A DNA stretch of 64,000 nt from Eucommia ulmoides (GCA_016647705.1 CM028338.1:14034240-14098239), one strand, 5' to 3'; positions 1-13,260 are shown, numbered from the stretch's first letter. Translations and numbers: made by a program. Notes: generated by a model not told the origin, from the letters alone.

Positions 1-339
1 TGTGCATTTAATCCCTAATTTGACTAACTTAGCTTAATTTTTACCTCTTATTTTGATCCATATATATCATTTAAAATATTTTTCGTACTTACACACTTAC
101 ATACACACACTCCTACATCACAAATATCTAATTTTCAAAATGTGAAGGATCGGTCTCCCTAACAAAATCAATATACTTGAATTTTAAAAAGTTTGACATA
201 CTTGGATCATCTTTGGAAGCAATTGGTGTCTGTAACTTTGGTTGATTATTGATTTCAAGCTTTGTGTCATTTGAATCTGCTTTTTTTCCTATTGCTTGAT
301 TTATTACTTTAATTTTGTCCTTTATCGTGTCGGTACTTT
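1..339. other. Unassigned AT-rich left edge
   Basis: Low-complexity AT-rich DNA with a short CA/TA-rich stretch near 96-112. On the minus strand it lies downstream of the SIRE-like gag remnant, so it probably belongs to the same fossil, but I see no protein motif that proves it. Confidence 0.4.
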
Positions 340-1558
340 TCAGAATTGATTTAGTGATAATCTTCTTGCCTTTGTTCGTGTTTTGAGCCGGTTTTCCTCA
401 TTCTGCTTTGCAACTTCTTTGTATATAGTTCTTTTCTTTAATTGATATCTCACCACTTGTTTAGGATAAGATTTGTTGGATTTCATGTAACAAACTTGCT
501 GCTCTTTGACCCTTCTATTTTGCACGTACTGATTCTTCCTCTTAGATACATTGAATCTTGACTCCCTTGTCACCATGTAATATTCATTGTATCCTCGTGT
601 TTGTTCGAATCTCCGATTGGTACCTGCATAAAAAATTTCTCTTTTTGATATCTAGTTATTTCTTGATCCGACAAGGTAACCATGCAATAAATAACAAAAT
701 TTCTCATAATAACCATGCTTCCCACAATAGAAGCATTTAGCATTGTTAGTACGTCTTTTAGGATAGTCATTGTTTCGTATAGAAGCACGATATAGTTGGT
801 GATATTGTGGAGCAGCTTTAGTGATTTTTGGTTTTTCAACAGGTTTAGTCCTCTGAATATTCTTGAATTTATTCTTTGCTTCATCAAGCTCCTTTTGTGT
901 CTTTTCAAGTAACCACTTATTTGTGCTGACATTTACCTGTAGACCTAAATTCTTCTTATGCGTAAATTCAAGATCATTCTTAAGAATTTGACACTCAATT
1001 TCAACATAATGGATTTTCACAAGAGCTTTATCAAACTCACACCTTGCATTTTCCAACTCAATGCTCAAGGCCTTATTTAAAGTTTCAATATTTTTCTTTT
1101 TGAAATCATTCTATTGAAGTTCATAAATATCAGTTTTCAAAACATTGTTCTCATCTTCAAGAGACTCGATTTTTTTCAAACAACTTACCAATTTCAGATA
1201 AAGAATTTCTAAACTCAACAGTTTCAAAATATTTGTCCAAATTCTTTTTCTTAATTGATTTGACAATACTAAACTTCTTATCTTCAAGGGTTGCAATCTT
1301 TTGCCCAAGTTTAAAATTCTCTTTTCCAAAAACACAAGTAAGGGCAATAGGCATCTCAATAGCCTTATATAAATTCTCATCATGACGAATTCTACCATTC
1401 TCACGAGCAGAAAAATGACTATCAGAAGAAGTGGAAGATTCAAGAGTAGTACAAATAATGTCAAAATCACTGCACTCCATGTGATCGTGTTTAATAGTAC
1501 GAATAATATCAGAATCAGTGCACTCTATGTGATTGTATTTAGCTAGTCTATGAACCAT
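340..1558 (-). pseudogene. gag remnant of SIRE-like Copia fossil
   Basis: Gag packages element RNA into virus-like particles in the cytoplasm. On the minus strand several overlapping open segments carry a charged, heptad-like region (about 1000-1400; Lys/Glu/Leu-rich, coiled-coil character) followed by a CCHC-type zinc-knuckle-like motif beginning CFYCGKHG at about 700-750 and then a Lys/Arg-rich tail. This order is usual for long SIRE-type gag proteins. It starts about 15 bases downstream of the primer-binding site, as expected for the first gene of the element. The copy is a fossil with several breaks. A host coiled-coil gene is the alternative, but the primer site and LTR next door argue against it. 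Confidence 0.65.
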
Positions 1559-1573
1559 GTCGAGCTAAAACTA

Positions 1574-1585
1574 GCTCTAATACTA
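1574..1585 (-). promoter_or_regulatory. Primer-binding site (initiator Met tRNA type)
   Basis: On the minus strand TAGTATTAGAGC lies a few bases after the LTR end. It is close to TGGTATCAGAGC, the usual plant Copia primer site for initiator-Met tRNA. Confidence 0.7.
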
Positions 1586-1587
1586 AT

Positions 1588-2888
1588 TATTGGCCCAATG
1601 AGCTACCCAAGAAGAGGGTTGAATTAGGTAGATATAAAAATTTAAAAAAATTTATTATCTTTCAACACTTAATAACTCAAATAATCAATTTATCCTAAAT
1701 CAATTATTATCTTTATAATGCAGCGGATAAGTGTTCAAATCTAGGTGTACACCCAAATAACAAGAAATAAAGTAAAGAAAATCAATAAAGCAGAACACAA
1801 TGATATATCCAGGTATACCAAGCTAATCTTGGTTAATCTTATCCTCCGAGCCCCACAGAGATTTGCACCTACTAAACCACTAGATTCTTTTAACAGGTAA
1901 GAATCGGACCTTTACACAATAATTCTTTTATAGGCTCAGAATCAACATTTACAATTTTCTTTTCACAGGCTAAAGAAGAGCCTCTATCTTTTTATTAGGC
2001 TAAAGATTAACCTAATTTTTTTATACCTTAAGCTAAGAATCAAACCTCACCCAAAAACACTCCAAGTATCTTTTTCTCTGTAAGGATGGAACCGTTACAT
2101 TTCACTCAATATTAATTCTAATCAGGAAGAATTAAGTCTATCTCTTTTCATGGGAAAAGAGTAACCTAACCTTTTTATACAATAGGTAAAGATTAAACTT
2201 CAATCTCTTTACCAAAAGAGATCGAAATCCAAGCTACCCCTGACTAGATACTCCTAACAGTATCTAATCTGCACTAACTCACTAATTACAAAAATCGATA
2301 AGCTTCTTCCCACTCAGACCTTCTACTACCTCAAATCAATTAAACTCAATTAATGTCCCGAATTTACTAGTGACATGTGAGGAATTCAATATCTGATTAT
2401 AAAGCAAGCGAGTAGCACAAAATTGAGAACGTAATGAGATTATAACAAAAATCGTTTTAAAAGAATTTTTAAGCCTTTAAATTAAAAAAAAAAATGATTT
2501 CACAAAGATATTTTAACCAAGAAAGTAATAATAATATAACTTCACAATTAAGAATAAAAGCTCGAAAAGATCTCACCAGGATACTACCGAAAGAATGAAA
2601 ATTGAATCGCTAGACACCTTAGATCGTTGACGCCAAAACAATTAGCGCTTTAACTCAAGAACTTCTCAAACAATTACACTCATAATTGATCTCTCGATAT
2701 AATCTCAGAATAATGACTCTTAGATACTCATGAACTGAATGTTCTTGATAGATGTGATGTACTGATCTCTAAAGACGTAGGTCTGTTTAAAATGATTTGG
2801 AACAGGCCCTCTAACGGCTAGTTCACACAAGATATGATAATTAAATGCACATATAGAACCTAAAAAATCAATACTATTTAATCCTAGT
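1588..2888 (-). repeat. SIRE-like LTR, distal (3') block
   Basis: On the minus strand this block ends in GGGCCAATA next to the primer site and aligns with the distal part of the LTR copy at 31458-33580, for example the paired phrases about 'GTGCACACC..', 'TCCGAGCCCCAC' and the run of AGGCTAAAGA-type repeats. It continues into the proximal block at 13261-14287 after the insertion of element A. Confidence 0.75.
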
Positions 2889-4102
2889 TGATAGGTGAAT
2901 TTTATCTATCTATTTCCAAACCGAATTTGGTAGTTTTCGTGTATTTTTATTAAGTTTTTATTTTTTTTTGGTCCAAAACAGGGGTTAGGAGTGAAAACGG
3001 TCGAAAAACGAGGAAAGCGGTGGAAAAATGATCAAAGGTATGAAATATTCAAAGTAGTAGTTTCACTGTGCAACGGTGAGATCCACCTCTACAGCGGTCA
3101 ATGGCCACCTATTTTAGGATATTTTCTAAATAATTTTGTTTGTTCCCTTTCTATTCCCATCTATTCCCACAATTCATAGAATACCTAGGGAGTGTTTTTG
3201 GAGTATTCTAAAAGGCTCTCAACCAACCAAAGAGGAGGAGCTCAATTGGAGAAGCGGAAACAAGATCAGAGCGATTTTTATGGATGCCAGCTTCAGATAA
3301 CAACTATTCTCCCTTATTTCTTGCTTTATTCTTAAATTGTTTTTGGTTGTTTGAACATGTATATATTGTTTATCATTGAATACACGGTTATGGCCAATAG
3401 TTAAACACTGATTATCTATGGGATTGATGTAGTTTATTAATATACGTCGTTTGTTTAATCTTTGTTTTGTTATCGGTTGTTCTTGCCTATTCGATTGTGT
3501 TTACCGTTCTTATTCATTTATATACTTGTTTAGATACATTGAGAAATCGGGGTTTGACATTCGGGAGAGGTAACCCCAAATTTGGACTAGGGTTTAAACA
3601 CAACGTGACGATCTAATGACCTAGGAGGGCATTAGAAAGTATGCAATCCATGAGGTTGGGGCAAGACTCATGTGACCAAGTGTCGTATAAATGCTCGAGG
3701 GGGATTTCGGTGTTGACGCGAAGTCACATATTCATTTACTTTATACTCGAGAGAGGTAGTAAGTGAGTTTTCGATACCTAGATTGTCAGATAGATTTGAA
3801 CACCGTTAATGTAAACTAGATTGGATCAAATACGTATATGTAAATGAAGTTAATCCCTAGATAATCTATTCCCATATAATATATTTAGTATTATAGTTTA
3901 ATTAAATATTAATTTAGTATATTATTTATAAAAATAAAAACTTAAACTTTATCGTATAAATAAAGTTCAGTTATGATAATCGCGGTAATTAGCGATAATT
4001 TAATCCAATCCCTGTGGATACGACAATCCTTCTCATTCACTATTCTATAAAACTTAACCCGTACACTTGCGGTGAAAGTAGTGTCGTAATTTATGCGCTA
4101 CT
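2889..4102 (+). repeat. Element A 5' LTR
   Basis: It aligns end to end with 11920-13260, apart from a palindrome-rich block of U3 that is longer in the 3' copy. Two copies of the box CTCGGGAGAGGT or its variant CTCGAGAGAGGT lie near 3560 and 3750, as in the other LTRs of this family. Confidence 0.8.
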
Positions 4103-5452
4103 AAGTTTTCGGTACCGTTATCAGGGATTGGTATTTAGATTGTTGTTGATATTGTGAGTAAATAACTTGATTTTAATTTGGGCATTTATTTTGTTTTAAT
4201 TTTTGTTTATAGTTTTATTTTTTCATACAAGGTACTTGAAGATGTTAGATCAACAAGTACTATTGCATTTCTTTCAAAGGGATTCCGAGCCATTTTATTG
4301 TGCTTGGGATTGATACAAGAAGCTTCTATTTCGGTTCCCCAATCATCGTTTCTCGAGGGAGTGTCAACTACTGAACTTCCTCGATGGGTTACCAGTCGCA
4401 ACAAGAAATTGGGTTGAAGGAGGAAACGGTACCACCTTTTTTAACCAATTAACCGCAGACGAAGCCTATCGGTTGTCGGAACACATGGCGGAGTATGATT
4501 TTCATAGTTGGAATTATTCAACAAGCTACTAACGCTTTGGGAATAGTTTCACCATTTTGGCGCCATGGATTGACACCCCGGACCAGTAGGAGGAGTCTTC
4601 CCCCACCCATGAAGAAATGTTTGCTGAATTTATGGGGGAAATGCAGGTTTTCTAGAGGGAGGCAAATGAACGGCTAAATGATCATGAGGATCATCTTGAC
4701 AATATCGAGATGGTCTGCGCCAAAATTGATGTGACCGTAGCGTCTTTTCTGATGCAAATCGGTCAGCTTATATGTTTTATTAAGGCTGAGTCAGAAATGG
4801 TGGCATTGGGAGACACACAAGCCATATCATGTGAAATCTACCATGAGGAACCAAATGTAAGTGGAAGGTACTTAGGTGAGATCGAAGATGATTATGCTAA
4901 TGAGGTAAAAACCCAAGTGTGGATTGACGATAAAGAATCACATGTTAATAATTATGATTTGTCATCGTTTGAAATCCAATTGGTAATGCCACCCCCGATC
5001 CAAGACGATCATATCTATGAGGATCCGATGTGGCTCACCTATCCTAACTCGTTTCCAGCTTAGTACATTTATGCTACCCAAGCATAAGAACAAGAGCTGA
5101 GATAAGTTGAAATATTGATCCGATTAATGCCAAATCTCACCAGTCTTGAGGGCGTTCTGAACTAAGACCAATATGTAGTGTTGTACAACACTTACTATGG
5201 GCAGAAGTTTCTATTTGACGAACTTATCCATGTCCAACCGAGGACCTTAAACCAAGCGCTTCTTGGGAGGCAACCCAAGTCCAAAAATAAATTAGATTCG
5301 TCATCGTCGACTTCATTCGGAGGTGAGATTGTCTCACCTCCCAGGTACTTGTTCTAAACCCCCTTCGTGAACATGATTTATTTCAATTGTTGAGAATGAT
5401 GATTGGGTCGTTGTGGACACTGCCCATTTTAAGTTTGGGGGTGATGTGTAAT
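4103..5452 (+). pseudogene. Element A gag-like remnant and leader
   Basis: After the primer site, from about 4240, translated segments match the gag of element C (50158 onward): the shared words include FPNH, ECQLLNFLD, GGNGTTFF and a tryptophan-rich LAPWI block. The segment 4710-5063 continues the acidic distal part. The distal non-coding part shares the phrase around GGACCTTAAACCAAGCGCT with elements B and C. Gag would form the particle; an autonomous relative would have to supply reverse transcriptase and integrase. It is a fossil with several breaks. Confidence 0.65.
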
Positions 5453-6991
5453 TGATAGGTGTGATTTACCTACATATTTCCAAACCGAATTAAGTTAGTT
5501 TTCGAGTGTTTATATAGTATTTTTATTATGTTTTAATTAGTTTTATTACTTTTTGTATAAATCAGGTGTGTGGGGCAAAAATATAGGAAATTGGAGAGAA
5601 AACGATGAGATCTAACCAAAACCGGTCGAAGAACGGTGGAAAAACAAGCTCGGAGGCAAAACTATGAAACAAGCCCACCGCCGTGGTGGTGAAGAAGATG
5701 AGAAAGATAAATGGCTACTGACAGCCCTTCACCTGGGCAAAAATCCAGCAGAAAAGTTTCCACGTCCACCGTTGTCTTCATTACCGAGGCGATCAGCCAA
5801 ACCGACCTACCACCGCTGCTGCGGTAACCCTCTGTACAACCTGAAGATAGTTTTAGGATATTTTGCCTATATATATCTCCTCTCCACCCATTCTCCAGGC
5901 TCTCTGGATATTTTGATCCCCTTAGAATATATCTAAGGGTAGATTTAGGAGTTTTAGAGGTGGAGCTCACATCTCGAAGTGGAGAAGACGGCGAATCGAT
6001 CGTTAAGCAGTCTTAGCGGTTTATCTTTGCACGAGGCTAAGTTCTTTGATTGTTTTTTATTATTTCTTTAACTTAGGATATTGTGAGCATGTTTATCTTG
6101 TTATTTCATTGTAAATGCGGCTATGGCCATAGTTAAACATAGATTGTATAGGGATTAACACTATATTTGTAAATATGTTGTTTGGATGATTTTAGTGTTG
6201 CATTTATGTTTGTTCTTCGTAGTTTAATTGTGTTTATCGTATTGTTTGTTTGTAATACTTAGTTAGATAAATGGAGAATACGGGGTTTGACAAATCCCAG
6301 ATTCGGATTAGGGTAAACAAACGCCTTGATTCTATAACCCGGTTGGGGTTTGGATTGTGGATAATCGATGACGTTGGGGCATGACTCACGTGACCTACGG
6401 TCGTTAAGACATTGAGGGGGACTTCTTCAATGACAAGAAGTCACGTTATATCCCTTGTCTTACACTCGGGAGAGGTGGTGAGAGAGTTTTATAATAGATA
6501 TTGTCGATAGGGTAAATACAATGCATGATACAATGACCCGGTCGGGAGTTGGATTATGTAGAATCAATGACGCTGGGCGAGACTCACGTGACCTAGGGTC
6601 GTTAAGACATTGAGAGGAACTTCTTCATTTACTCGAAGTAATATATTCCCCCATCTTACATTTGGGAGAGATGGCGGTGGAGTTTACATACCGAGATGGT
6701 CAAATGGGTCGAGCACCGTAGACGTGAGTAAATCGAAATCGAACAACTCTTGACCCTAAAACATATTAGCATATTAGTGTAGTTAATTTAGGTTATATTA
6801 GTATTAATTTAATTAATTAAATACATTTGTTTTTCGCCTATATAAAATTAGGTCATGACAAACGCGGTATTCGATAGTAACGACATCAATCCCTGTAGAT
6901 ACGATAACCCGATCTTAACGATCACACTATACTAAAACTTAGGCCTCGTATACTTGCGAGTGTAAGTAGCGGCGTATTTCACGCACTACCA
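5453..6991 (+). repeat. Element B 5' LTR
   Basis: It is homologous along its whole length to 8943-10555. It holds a GC-rich palindrome-bearing U3, a TATA box, and two CTCGGGAGAGG-type boxes (about 6464 and 6660). Open frames inside it are carried in both LTR copies and in no other context, so I do not call genes here. Confidence 0.85.
5866..5877 (+). promoter_or_regulatory. TATA box of element B 5' LTR
   Basis: CTATATATATCT lies downstream of the GC-rich U3 and upstream of a pyrimidine-rich stretch. The same arrangement recurs in the 3' LTR at about 9401-9410, which supports a promoter role. Confidence 0.55.
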
Positions 6992-8942
6992 AGTTTTTGG
7001 CGCCGTTACCAAGGATTGTTTTGATGCTATTGCTGGATAAACGTTGTAACGGCTCAGGACAAAGCAAGTGTATCGTATTGCCATGATTGTGCTTTGTCGT
7101 TTATTGTTGATATTGTGTGTAAATGACTTAAATTTTACTTTAGGCATTTCTTTTGTATATAATTTTTGTTTGTAGTTTTGTTTTTGTTTCCAATGCAGGG
7201 TACTTGGCGATGTTAGATTGACAGGTATTGATGCATACCTTTCGACGGGATTCCAAACCGTTTTATGGTGCGGGGCCATACACATAATCTGGTAAGGCGT
7301 TTTATTGAAAGATTGAGCCATCCAAAGCAATACCTCGCCAAGCTTGAGGGCGATCTGAATGTCGGGCCGAGGACATTCAACCATACACTTCTTGGAAGGC
7401 AACCCAAGGTCAAAAAAATTAAATCCATCTTTGTCGAATTGAAATGGAGGCCAGATTCTCTCGCCTCCCAAGTACGTGTTCTAAACCCCCTTCATCAGCA
7501 TACTTTAAATTTCATATGTTGAGAATGATGATTGGGTTCGCTGAGGACATTGTCCATTTTAAGTTTGGCGGTGATGTGTAGTATAGTATGTTAGTTATGT
7601 GTTATTGTTTTTTCGTATTGCATGTGTGTTTAGGTTAGAATGTGTTTATGTTTTTGTGTTGTTGTTTGCATGCTGAGTTTTGTGTTCATCTGGGCCGTTA
7701 CCCGATGATGATAATTACCCCTGGTTGTTTTCAATGTCAAGGGTAATACCCATGCATGTGTGATTCTGTGTGTTTGACTATGCTTTTTGGTAAAAATTAT
7801 TGTAGATCCTAATTTACACGAGCACAGAGACTCAATGTATTTCTATTCAATTGATTTGAGGACGATTATCGATTAGCTAAACTCATGATGCTTTAAGGAT
7901 TCTAGAACCTGATTGAAGGGAAGCTTGAGGCGAAATCCTAGGCGAGGTAGTTCAGGAGACGTGATTTAGGCATTCTCTTTGTCGCTCGAGCCTTTTTGAA
8001 GCCTACCCTGTAACATGTTTATCCCTTGTTACCCTGTCAAAGCCTAAATGCTAATTCAATTATGAACACATAAACTAATACCCTCGCCAGTTGACCTTTT
8101 TTCAAACCTAAATCATTGAATTTAAAGGCACATTAGAGTGAATTAAGTTAGCAATTGCAAATGCTACTTGATGTGAGCGGTTGGGTTTAGGGTGAACTTC
8201 GGATTGGTTCGGTATTTGAGTACTCACTTGTCGTTTTTTGTTTGTTTTAACCACACCCGTGAAATCATACTAATCAAATAAGTTTAGGGGTGCAGTTAGT
8301 TAAAAAAAAAAAACTATGCAAATATAAGTTTAATTTCGTTTCTTTTTGAAAAATGAGTACATCGGTCTTAAATGCGTGTTCGGGATTGTTTCCAATATAA
8401 GCATGAGGGTTCAAGAGTAAATGTGCCAAGCGTTGAACCTTGGGTAACATTAAGTTAACAATGTTAACCCATTTTCAATTCCGAAATACCCTTGGCCAAA
8501 TATTCCTTAACTGAACCAAGTCTTAATGATATCTATGAACTACTCAACCTACATTAGTAGAGAGTGGACCCCAATCAGGCCTATGGAAATCCTAGTCCTA
8601 TGCGGTCTAAGTCATGAATTTCGTCGGAGGATAATCCAATCTGGTCATTGTATAGCTATATTGTTGAGTCTCGTACAAACACATTTAGAGGATCTAGAAT
8701 GGCATTCACTATTATTACATGTCGAAATTATAGAACATTACATGATGTGTGTTGCCGCCTGAACTCGATATGACTGGCGGTTGTTGAGGGACAAAAATAA
8801 ATAGTCCGTTAGAAGAATGTAAAATTCGCATGTCGTTATGTTTAGATTGTTTTCGGTTGTTTGTTATGTCATTTAGTTGTATTTTTCATTTTCGTGTGTG
8901 TGTTTGGCTCGAGGACTAGCCAAATTCCAAGTTTGGAGGTAT
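6992..8942 (+). other. Element B interior: primer site, short gag trace, non-coding
   Basis: It begins with the primer site (about 6994-7016). A leader follows that resembles those of A and C. Near 7200-7400 there is a short trace of the gag start and of the conserved distal phrase (GGACATTCAACCATACACTT). The rest, 7560-8940, is non-coding and aligns with 10556-11919 of element A. I see no pol domain. Confidence 0.65.
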
Positions 8943-10555
8943 TCGATAAGTGTGATTTACCTACATATTTCCAAACTGAATTAAGTTAGTTTTCGAGCGT
9001 TTATATATTATTTTTATTATATCTTAATTAGTTTTATTACTTTTTGTATAAATCAGGTGTGTAGGGGCAAAAAGATAGGAAACTAGAGCGAAAACGATGA
9101 GATGGAACTAAAAATAGTCGAAGAACAGTGGGAAAACAAGCTCGGAGGCAAAACTGTGAAACAAGCCCACCACTGCAGCGTCCAGACCACCGCCGCGACA
9201 ATGAAGAAGGTGAGAAAGACAAATTGCTACTAACAACCCACCGCCTAGGCAGAAGTCCAGCAAAAACTTTTCCACGTCCACCGCTATCTTCATCACTGAG
9301 GCAATCAGCCAAACCGACCTACCACCACTGCGGCGGTGAACCCCTTCGCCGCGGCGGTGACCCTTTGCACAGCCTGAAGATATTTTTAGGATATTTTGCC
9401 TATATATATCCCATTTCCTCCCCCTTATCCAGGCTCTCTGGATATTTTGAGCCCCTTAGGATATATCTAAAGGTAGATTTAGTAGTTTTAGAGGTGGAGC
9501 ACACATTCCGAAGTAGAGAAGACGACGAATCGATCGTTAAGCGTTCTTAGCGGTTTATCTTCACACGAGGCTAAGTTTTTCAATTGTTTTTCCTTGTTTC
9601 TTTAACCTAGGATATTGTGAGCATGTTTAGCTTGTTATTTCATTGTAAATGTGGCTATGGCCATAGTTAGACATGGATTGTATATGGATTAACACTATAT
9701 TTATAAATACGTTGTTTGGATGATTTCGATGTTGTGTTTATGTTTGTTCTTCGTAGTTTTATTGTGCTTATCGTATTGTTTGTTTATCATGATTAGTTAG
9801 ATACATAGAGAATATGAGGTTTAACAAATCCCGGATTCGGATTAAGGTAAACAAACGCCACGATTCTATAACCCGGTCGCGGTTTAGATTGTGGACAATC
9901 GATGATGTTGGGGCAAGACTCACGTGATCTAGGGTTGTTAAGACATTGAGGGGGACTTCTTCGTTGACATGAAGTCGCGTTATATCCCTCGTCTTACACT
10001 CAGGAGAGGTGGCGAGAGAGTTTTAGAACGGAGATTGTCGATAGGATAAATACAACGCACGATCCAATGACCCGGTCAGGAGTTGGATTGTGTGCAATCA
10101 ATGATGCTGGGTGAGACTCATATGACCTAGGGTTGTGAAGACGTTGAAGGGGACTTCTTCGTTGACTCGAAGTCATGTATCCCCCCGTCTTACACTCGGG
10201 AGAGGTGGCGATTGAGTTTACATACCGAGATTATCAAATGGGTCGAACACCGTAAACGTGAGTAAATCAAAATCGAAAACGTATTTGTAAACACGTTAAT
10301 CCCTAGGCAATTCTTGACCCTAAAACATATTAGCATATTAGTGTAGTTAATTTAGGTTATATTAGTATTAGTTTAATTAATTAAATACATTTGTTTTTCG
10401 CCGAGATAAAATTAGTTCACAACAAATGCGATATTCGATAGTAACGACACCAATCCCTGTGGATATGATAACCCGATCTTAACGATCATACTATACTAAA
10501 ACTTAGACCTCGTATACTTGCGAGTGTAAGTAGCGGCGTATTATACGCCCTACCA
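8943..10555 (+). repeat. Element B 3' LTR
   Basis: It pairs with 5453-6991. It contains the TATA stretch at about 9401 and the CTCGGGAGAGG-type boxes (about 10000 and 10197). Confidence 0.85.
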
Positions 10556-11919
10556 GTAGTATGTTAGTATGCTTTATTGTTTTATTATATGCATGCTTGT
10601 TTAGTTTAGTTAGTATGTTTATGTTTGTTATTGTTGTGTGCTGAGTTTTGTAGTTCATCTATGCCATTACCCGTTGATGAGTCTATCCCCTAGTTGTTTT
10701 TCGAGGTCAAGAGTAATGCCTATTTCTGTGTGTTCTGTGTGATTGACATTTTGTTGTGGTAAAAGTTATTGTGGATCCTAACATGTACGAGCACTTAAAC
10801 TCAATGTACTAGCTATCTATTGATTTGACGTTGATTATCTGTTAGCCAAGTTCACGACAATAGGGATTCTATAACCCAATTTGGGGGAAATTCGAGGCAA
10901 AATCCTAGGTGAGGTAATTCAGGAGATTTGATTTAGGCATTCATTTTGATCGCTTGAGCATTTGAAGCTTACCATGTTATATGTTTATCCCTCCTTACCC
11001 CGTCGAAGCCTGTAAGCCGTTTCAATTTTAAACACGTAACAAATACCCTGGCCAATTAAAGCTTTTCCAAACCTTGATCTCTAAGCCTACGGCACAATTT
11101 GAGTGAAATCAAGTTAACATTTGTTTATGCTACTTAAAGTGAGCGGTTGGGTTTTGGGCGAACTATCGAATGATTTTGGTATTCGAGTACTCACTTGTTA
11201 TTTTTCTATCATATTTTCACACTCGTCAAATTATAACAAATCAAATAAGTTTGGGAGTGTGTTCGTTAAAAAAAAAAGAATAAATATAGTTTTATTTTTT
11301 GTTTTGTCTTGACAAGTGGGTATTACGTTTTCAAATATAAGTTCAAGGTTGTTTCAAATTTATCTAGGTGGGGTGGCGAGTGTGATTGAGCCAAGCGTTG
11401 TGACCCGGGTATTGTTAAGTTAATAAAGTTAGCCTATTTTTATAATCCTAATATACCCTTGGCCATTTTCCAAAACCGAACTAAGTCTTATTGATATTTT
11501 TGAATTTCCAAGCCTACATTAGTGGAGAGTGGAACATAGTCTGGTATATGGATTTCCTATACCTTTTTGGTTTTAGTCATGAACTCTATTGGTGGATAAT
11601 CCAATCCGGTCTGTGGATAGTTGTATGATTGAGTTTTCGCACACACACTTGAACAGGATCTAGAATGGCACGTACTGCTATTGAATGTTGAAATTCTAGA
11701 ACACCACATGGTGCGTTTTACTCTTGAAATCGATATGATTGGGGGCTGATGAGGGAAAACTTTTTGGTCGTTAGATGAATATCAAAACTTACACGTTATT
11801 TTTTAGTTCGTTTGTGTTTTTTGTTTTTAGTAATTAAATTTGTTAATAGTTGTGGTAGTTTATTTTATTGCGTGAGTGTTTTGCTTGAGGACTAGCAAAA
11901 TTCCAAGTTTGGGGGTATT
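10556..11919 (+). other. Element A interior, distal part, non-coding
   Basis: It resumes the interior of element A after the insertion of B. It is parallel in sequence to 7578-8940 of B and to 51400-52840 of C, and ends in the polypurine tract CCAAGTTTGGGGGTATT. No coding signal is seen; small open frames here are not conserved among A, B and C. Confidence 0.65.
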
Positions 11920-13260
11920 TGATAGGTGAATTTTATCTATCTATTTCCAAACCAAATTTAGTAGTTTTTGAGTTTTTTTTATTAAGTTTTAATTTGTTTT
12001 TATTTATTTTTGTCCAAAACAGGGGTTAGGAGTGAAAACAGTCGAAAAACGAGAAAAGAGATGGAAAAACGATTAAGATGATCAAATATTCAAAACAACA
12101 GTTTCACTGCTGCAGCAATCAGCCCACCACTGCAGCGGTAAAACAACATAGAGTTCCCTAAGTTCTAATCACTTACCGTTGTAGAGGTGAGATCCACTAC
12201 TATAGCGGTGATAAAACAGAAAGTCTATCGACATGCCCACCGCTGCAGCGGTGAATCCACTGCTGCAGCGGTCAATGGCCACCTGTTTTACGATATTTTC
12301 TCGATATTTTGTTTGTTCTCTTTTTGTTCCCATCCGTTCCCACAATTCACAGAACACCTAGGGAGTATTTTTGGAGTATTCTAAAAGGCTCTCAACCAAC
12401 CAAAGAGGCGGAGCCCAATTGGAGAAGCAGAAACAAGATCATAGCGGTTTTTACGGACTCCACCTTCAGATAACAGCTATTCTCCCTTGTTTCTCGCTTT
12501 ATTTTTAACTTGTTTTTGGTTGTTTGGACATGTATATATTGTTTATCATTGAATATACGGTTATGTCCAAGAGCTAAACACTAATTATTTATGGGATTGA
12601 TGTAGTTTATTAATATACGTCGTTTGTTTAATCTTTGTTTCGTTATCGGTCGTTCTTGCCCATTTGATTGTGTTTATCGTTCTTCTTCATTTATATGCTT
12701 GTTTAGATATATTGAAAAATTGGGGTTTGACACTCGGGAGAGGTAACCCCTAATTCGGACTTGGGTTTAAACACGACATGATGATCTAATGACCCCGGAG
12801 GGCGTTATGCAATCCGTGAGGTTGGGGCGAGACTCATGTGACCAAGTGTCATATAGACGCTCGAAGGGGACTTTGGCATTGACGTGAAGTCTCATATTTA
12901 TTCACTTTACACTCGGGAGAGGTAGTGAGTGAGTTTTAGATACCTAGATTGTCAGATAGATTTAAACATCGTTAATGTAAACTAGATTGAATTAAACATG
13001 TATATGTAAACGAAGTTAATCCCTAGATAATCTATTCCCATATAATATATTTAGTATTATAGTTTAATTAATTATTAATTTAGTATATTAATTATAAAAA
13101 CAAAAACTTATTTTTTATTGCCTAAATAAAGTTCAGTTATGATAATCGTGGTAATTAGCGACAATTGAATCCAATCCCTGTGGATAGGACGACCCTTCTC
13201 ATTCACCATTCTATAGAACTTGACCAGTATGAAAGTAGCGAAGTAATTTACACGCTACCA
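11920..13260 (+). repeat. Element A 3' LTR
   Basis: It pairs with 2889-4102. It starts directly after the polypurine tract. About nine bases following its end (AGTTTTTGG) look like the start of the family's own primer site rather than of flanking DNA (see findings). Confidence 0.8.
12106..12279 (+). repeat. Cluster of CTGCAG-centred palindromes in the A 3' LTR
   Basis: At least five related motifs of the type CACCGCTGCAGCGGTG are packed in the U3, some perfect and some decayed. Related motifs lie in the U3 of B (about 9170-9360) and C (about 48665-48755). Confidence 0.6.

Larger units (their letters stand above)
5453..10555 (+). mobile_element. Element B: gag-depleted LTR retrotransposon fossil inside A
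   Basis: Direct repeats 5453-6991 and 8943-10555 start T(G/C)GATARGTGTGATTTACC and end CTACCA. The flanks GTAAT (5448-5452) and GTAGT (10556-10560) form a 5-bp target duplication with one difference. After the left repeat comes a clear primer site, TTTTTGGCGCCGTTACC; before the right repeat lies a purine-rich tract (CCAAGTTTGGAGGTAT). The interior has almost no gag left and no pol. Sequence on the right flank continues the interior of element A. Family: same TR-GAG-like, Athila-related group as A and C, but a separate subfamily by LTR sequence. Confidence 0.8.
2889..13260 (+). mobile_element. Element A: gag-only LTR retrotransposon fossil, split by element B
   Basis: Two direct repeats, 2889-4102 and 11920-13260, start TGATAGGTGAATTTTATC and end near GCTACCA. 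The left one is followed by an Athila-like primer site (4106-4128, consensus TTTGGCGCCGTTGCCGGGGATTG) and the right one is preceded by a polypurine tract (AAGTTTGGGGGTATT). The interior holds a gag-like remnant (about 4240-5063) and no reverse transcriptase, protease or integrase. This matches the non-autonomous class called TR-GAG. Element B (5453-10555) sits in the interior. Element A sits in the SIRE-like LTR. It is broken, with multiple breaks in gag. Confidence 0.75.

Noticed and set aside
5662-9550. Open frames on both strands in the GC-rich parts of element B LTRs
   Set aside because: They lie wholly in LTR U3, are duplicated only because the LTRs are, and have no recognisable domain.
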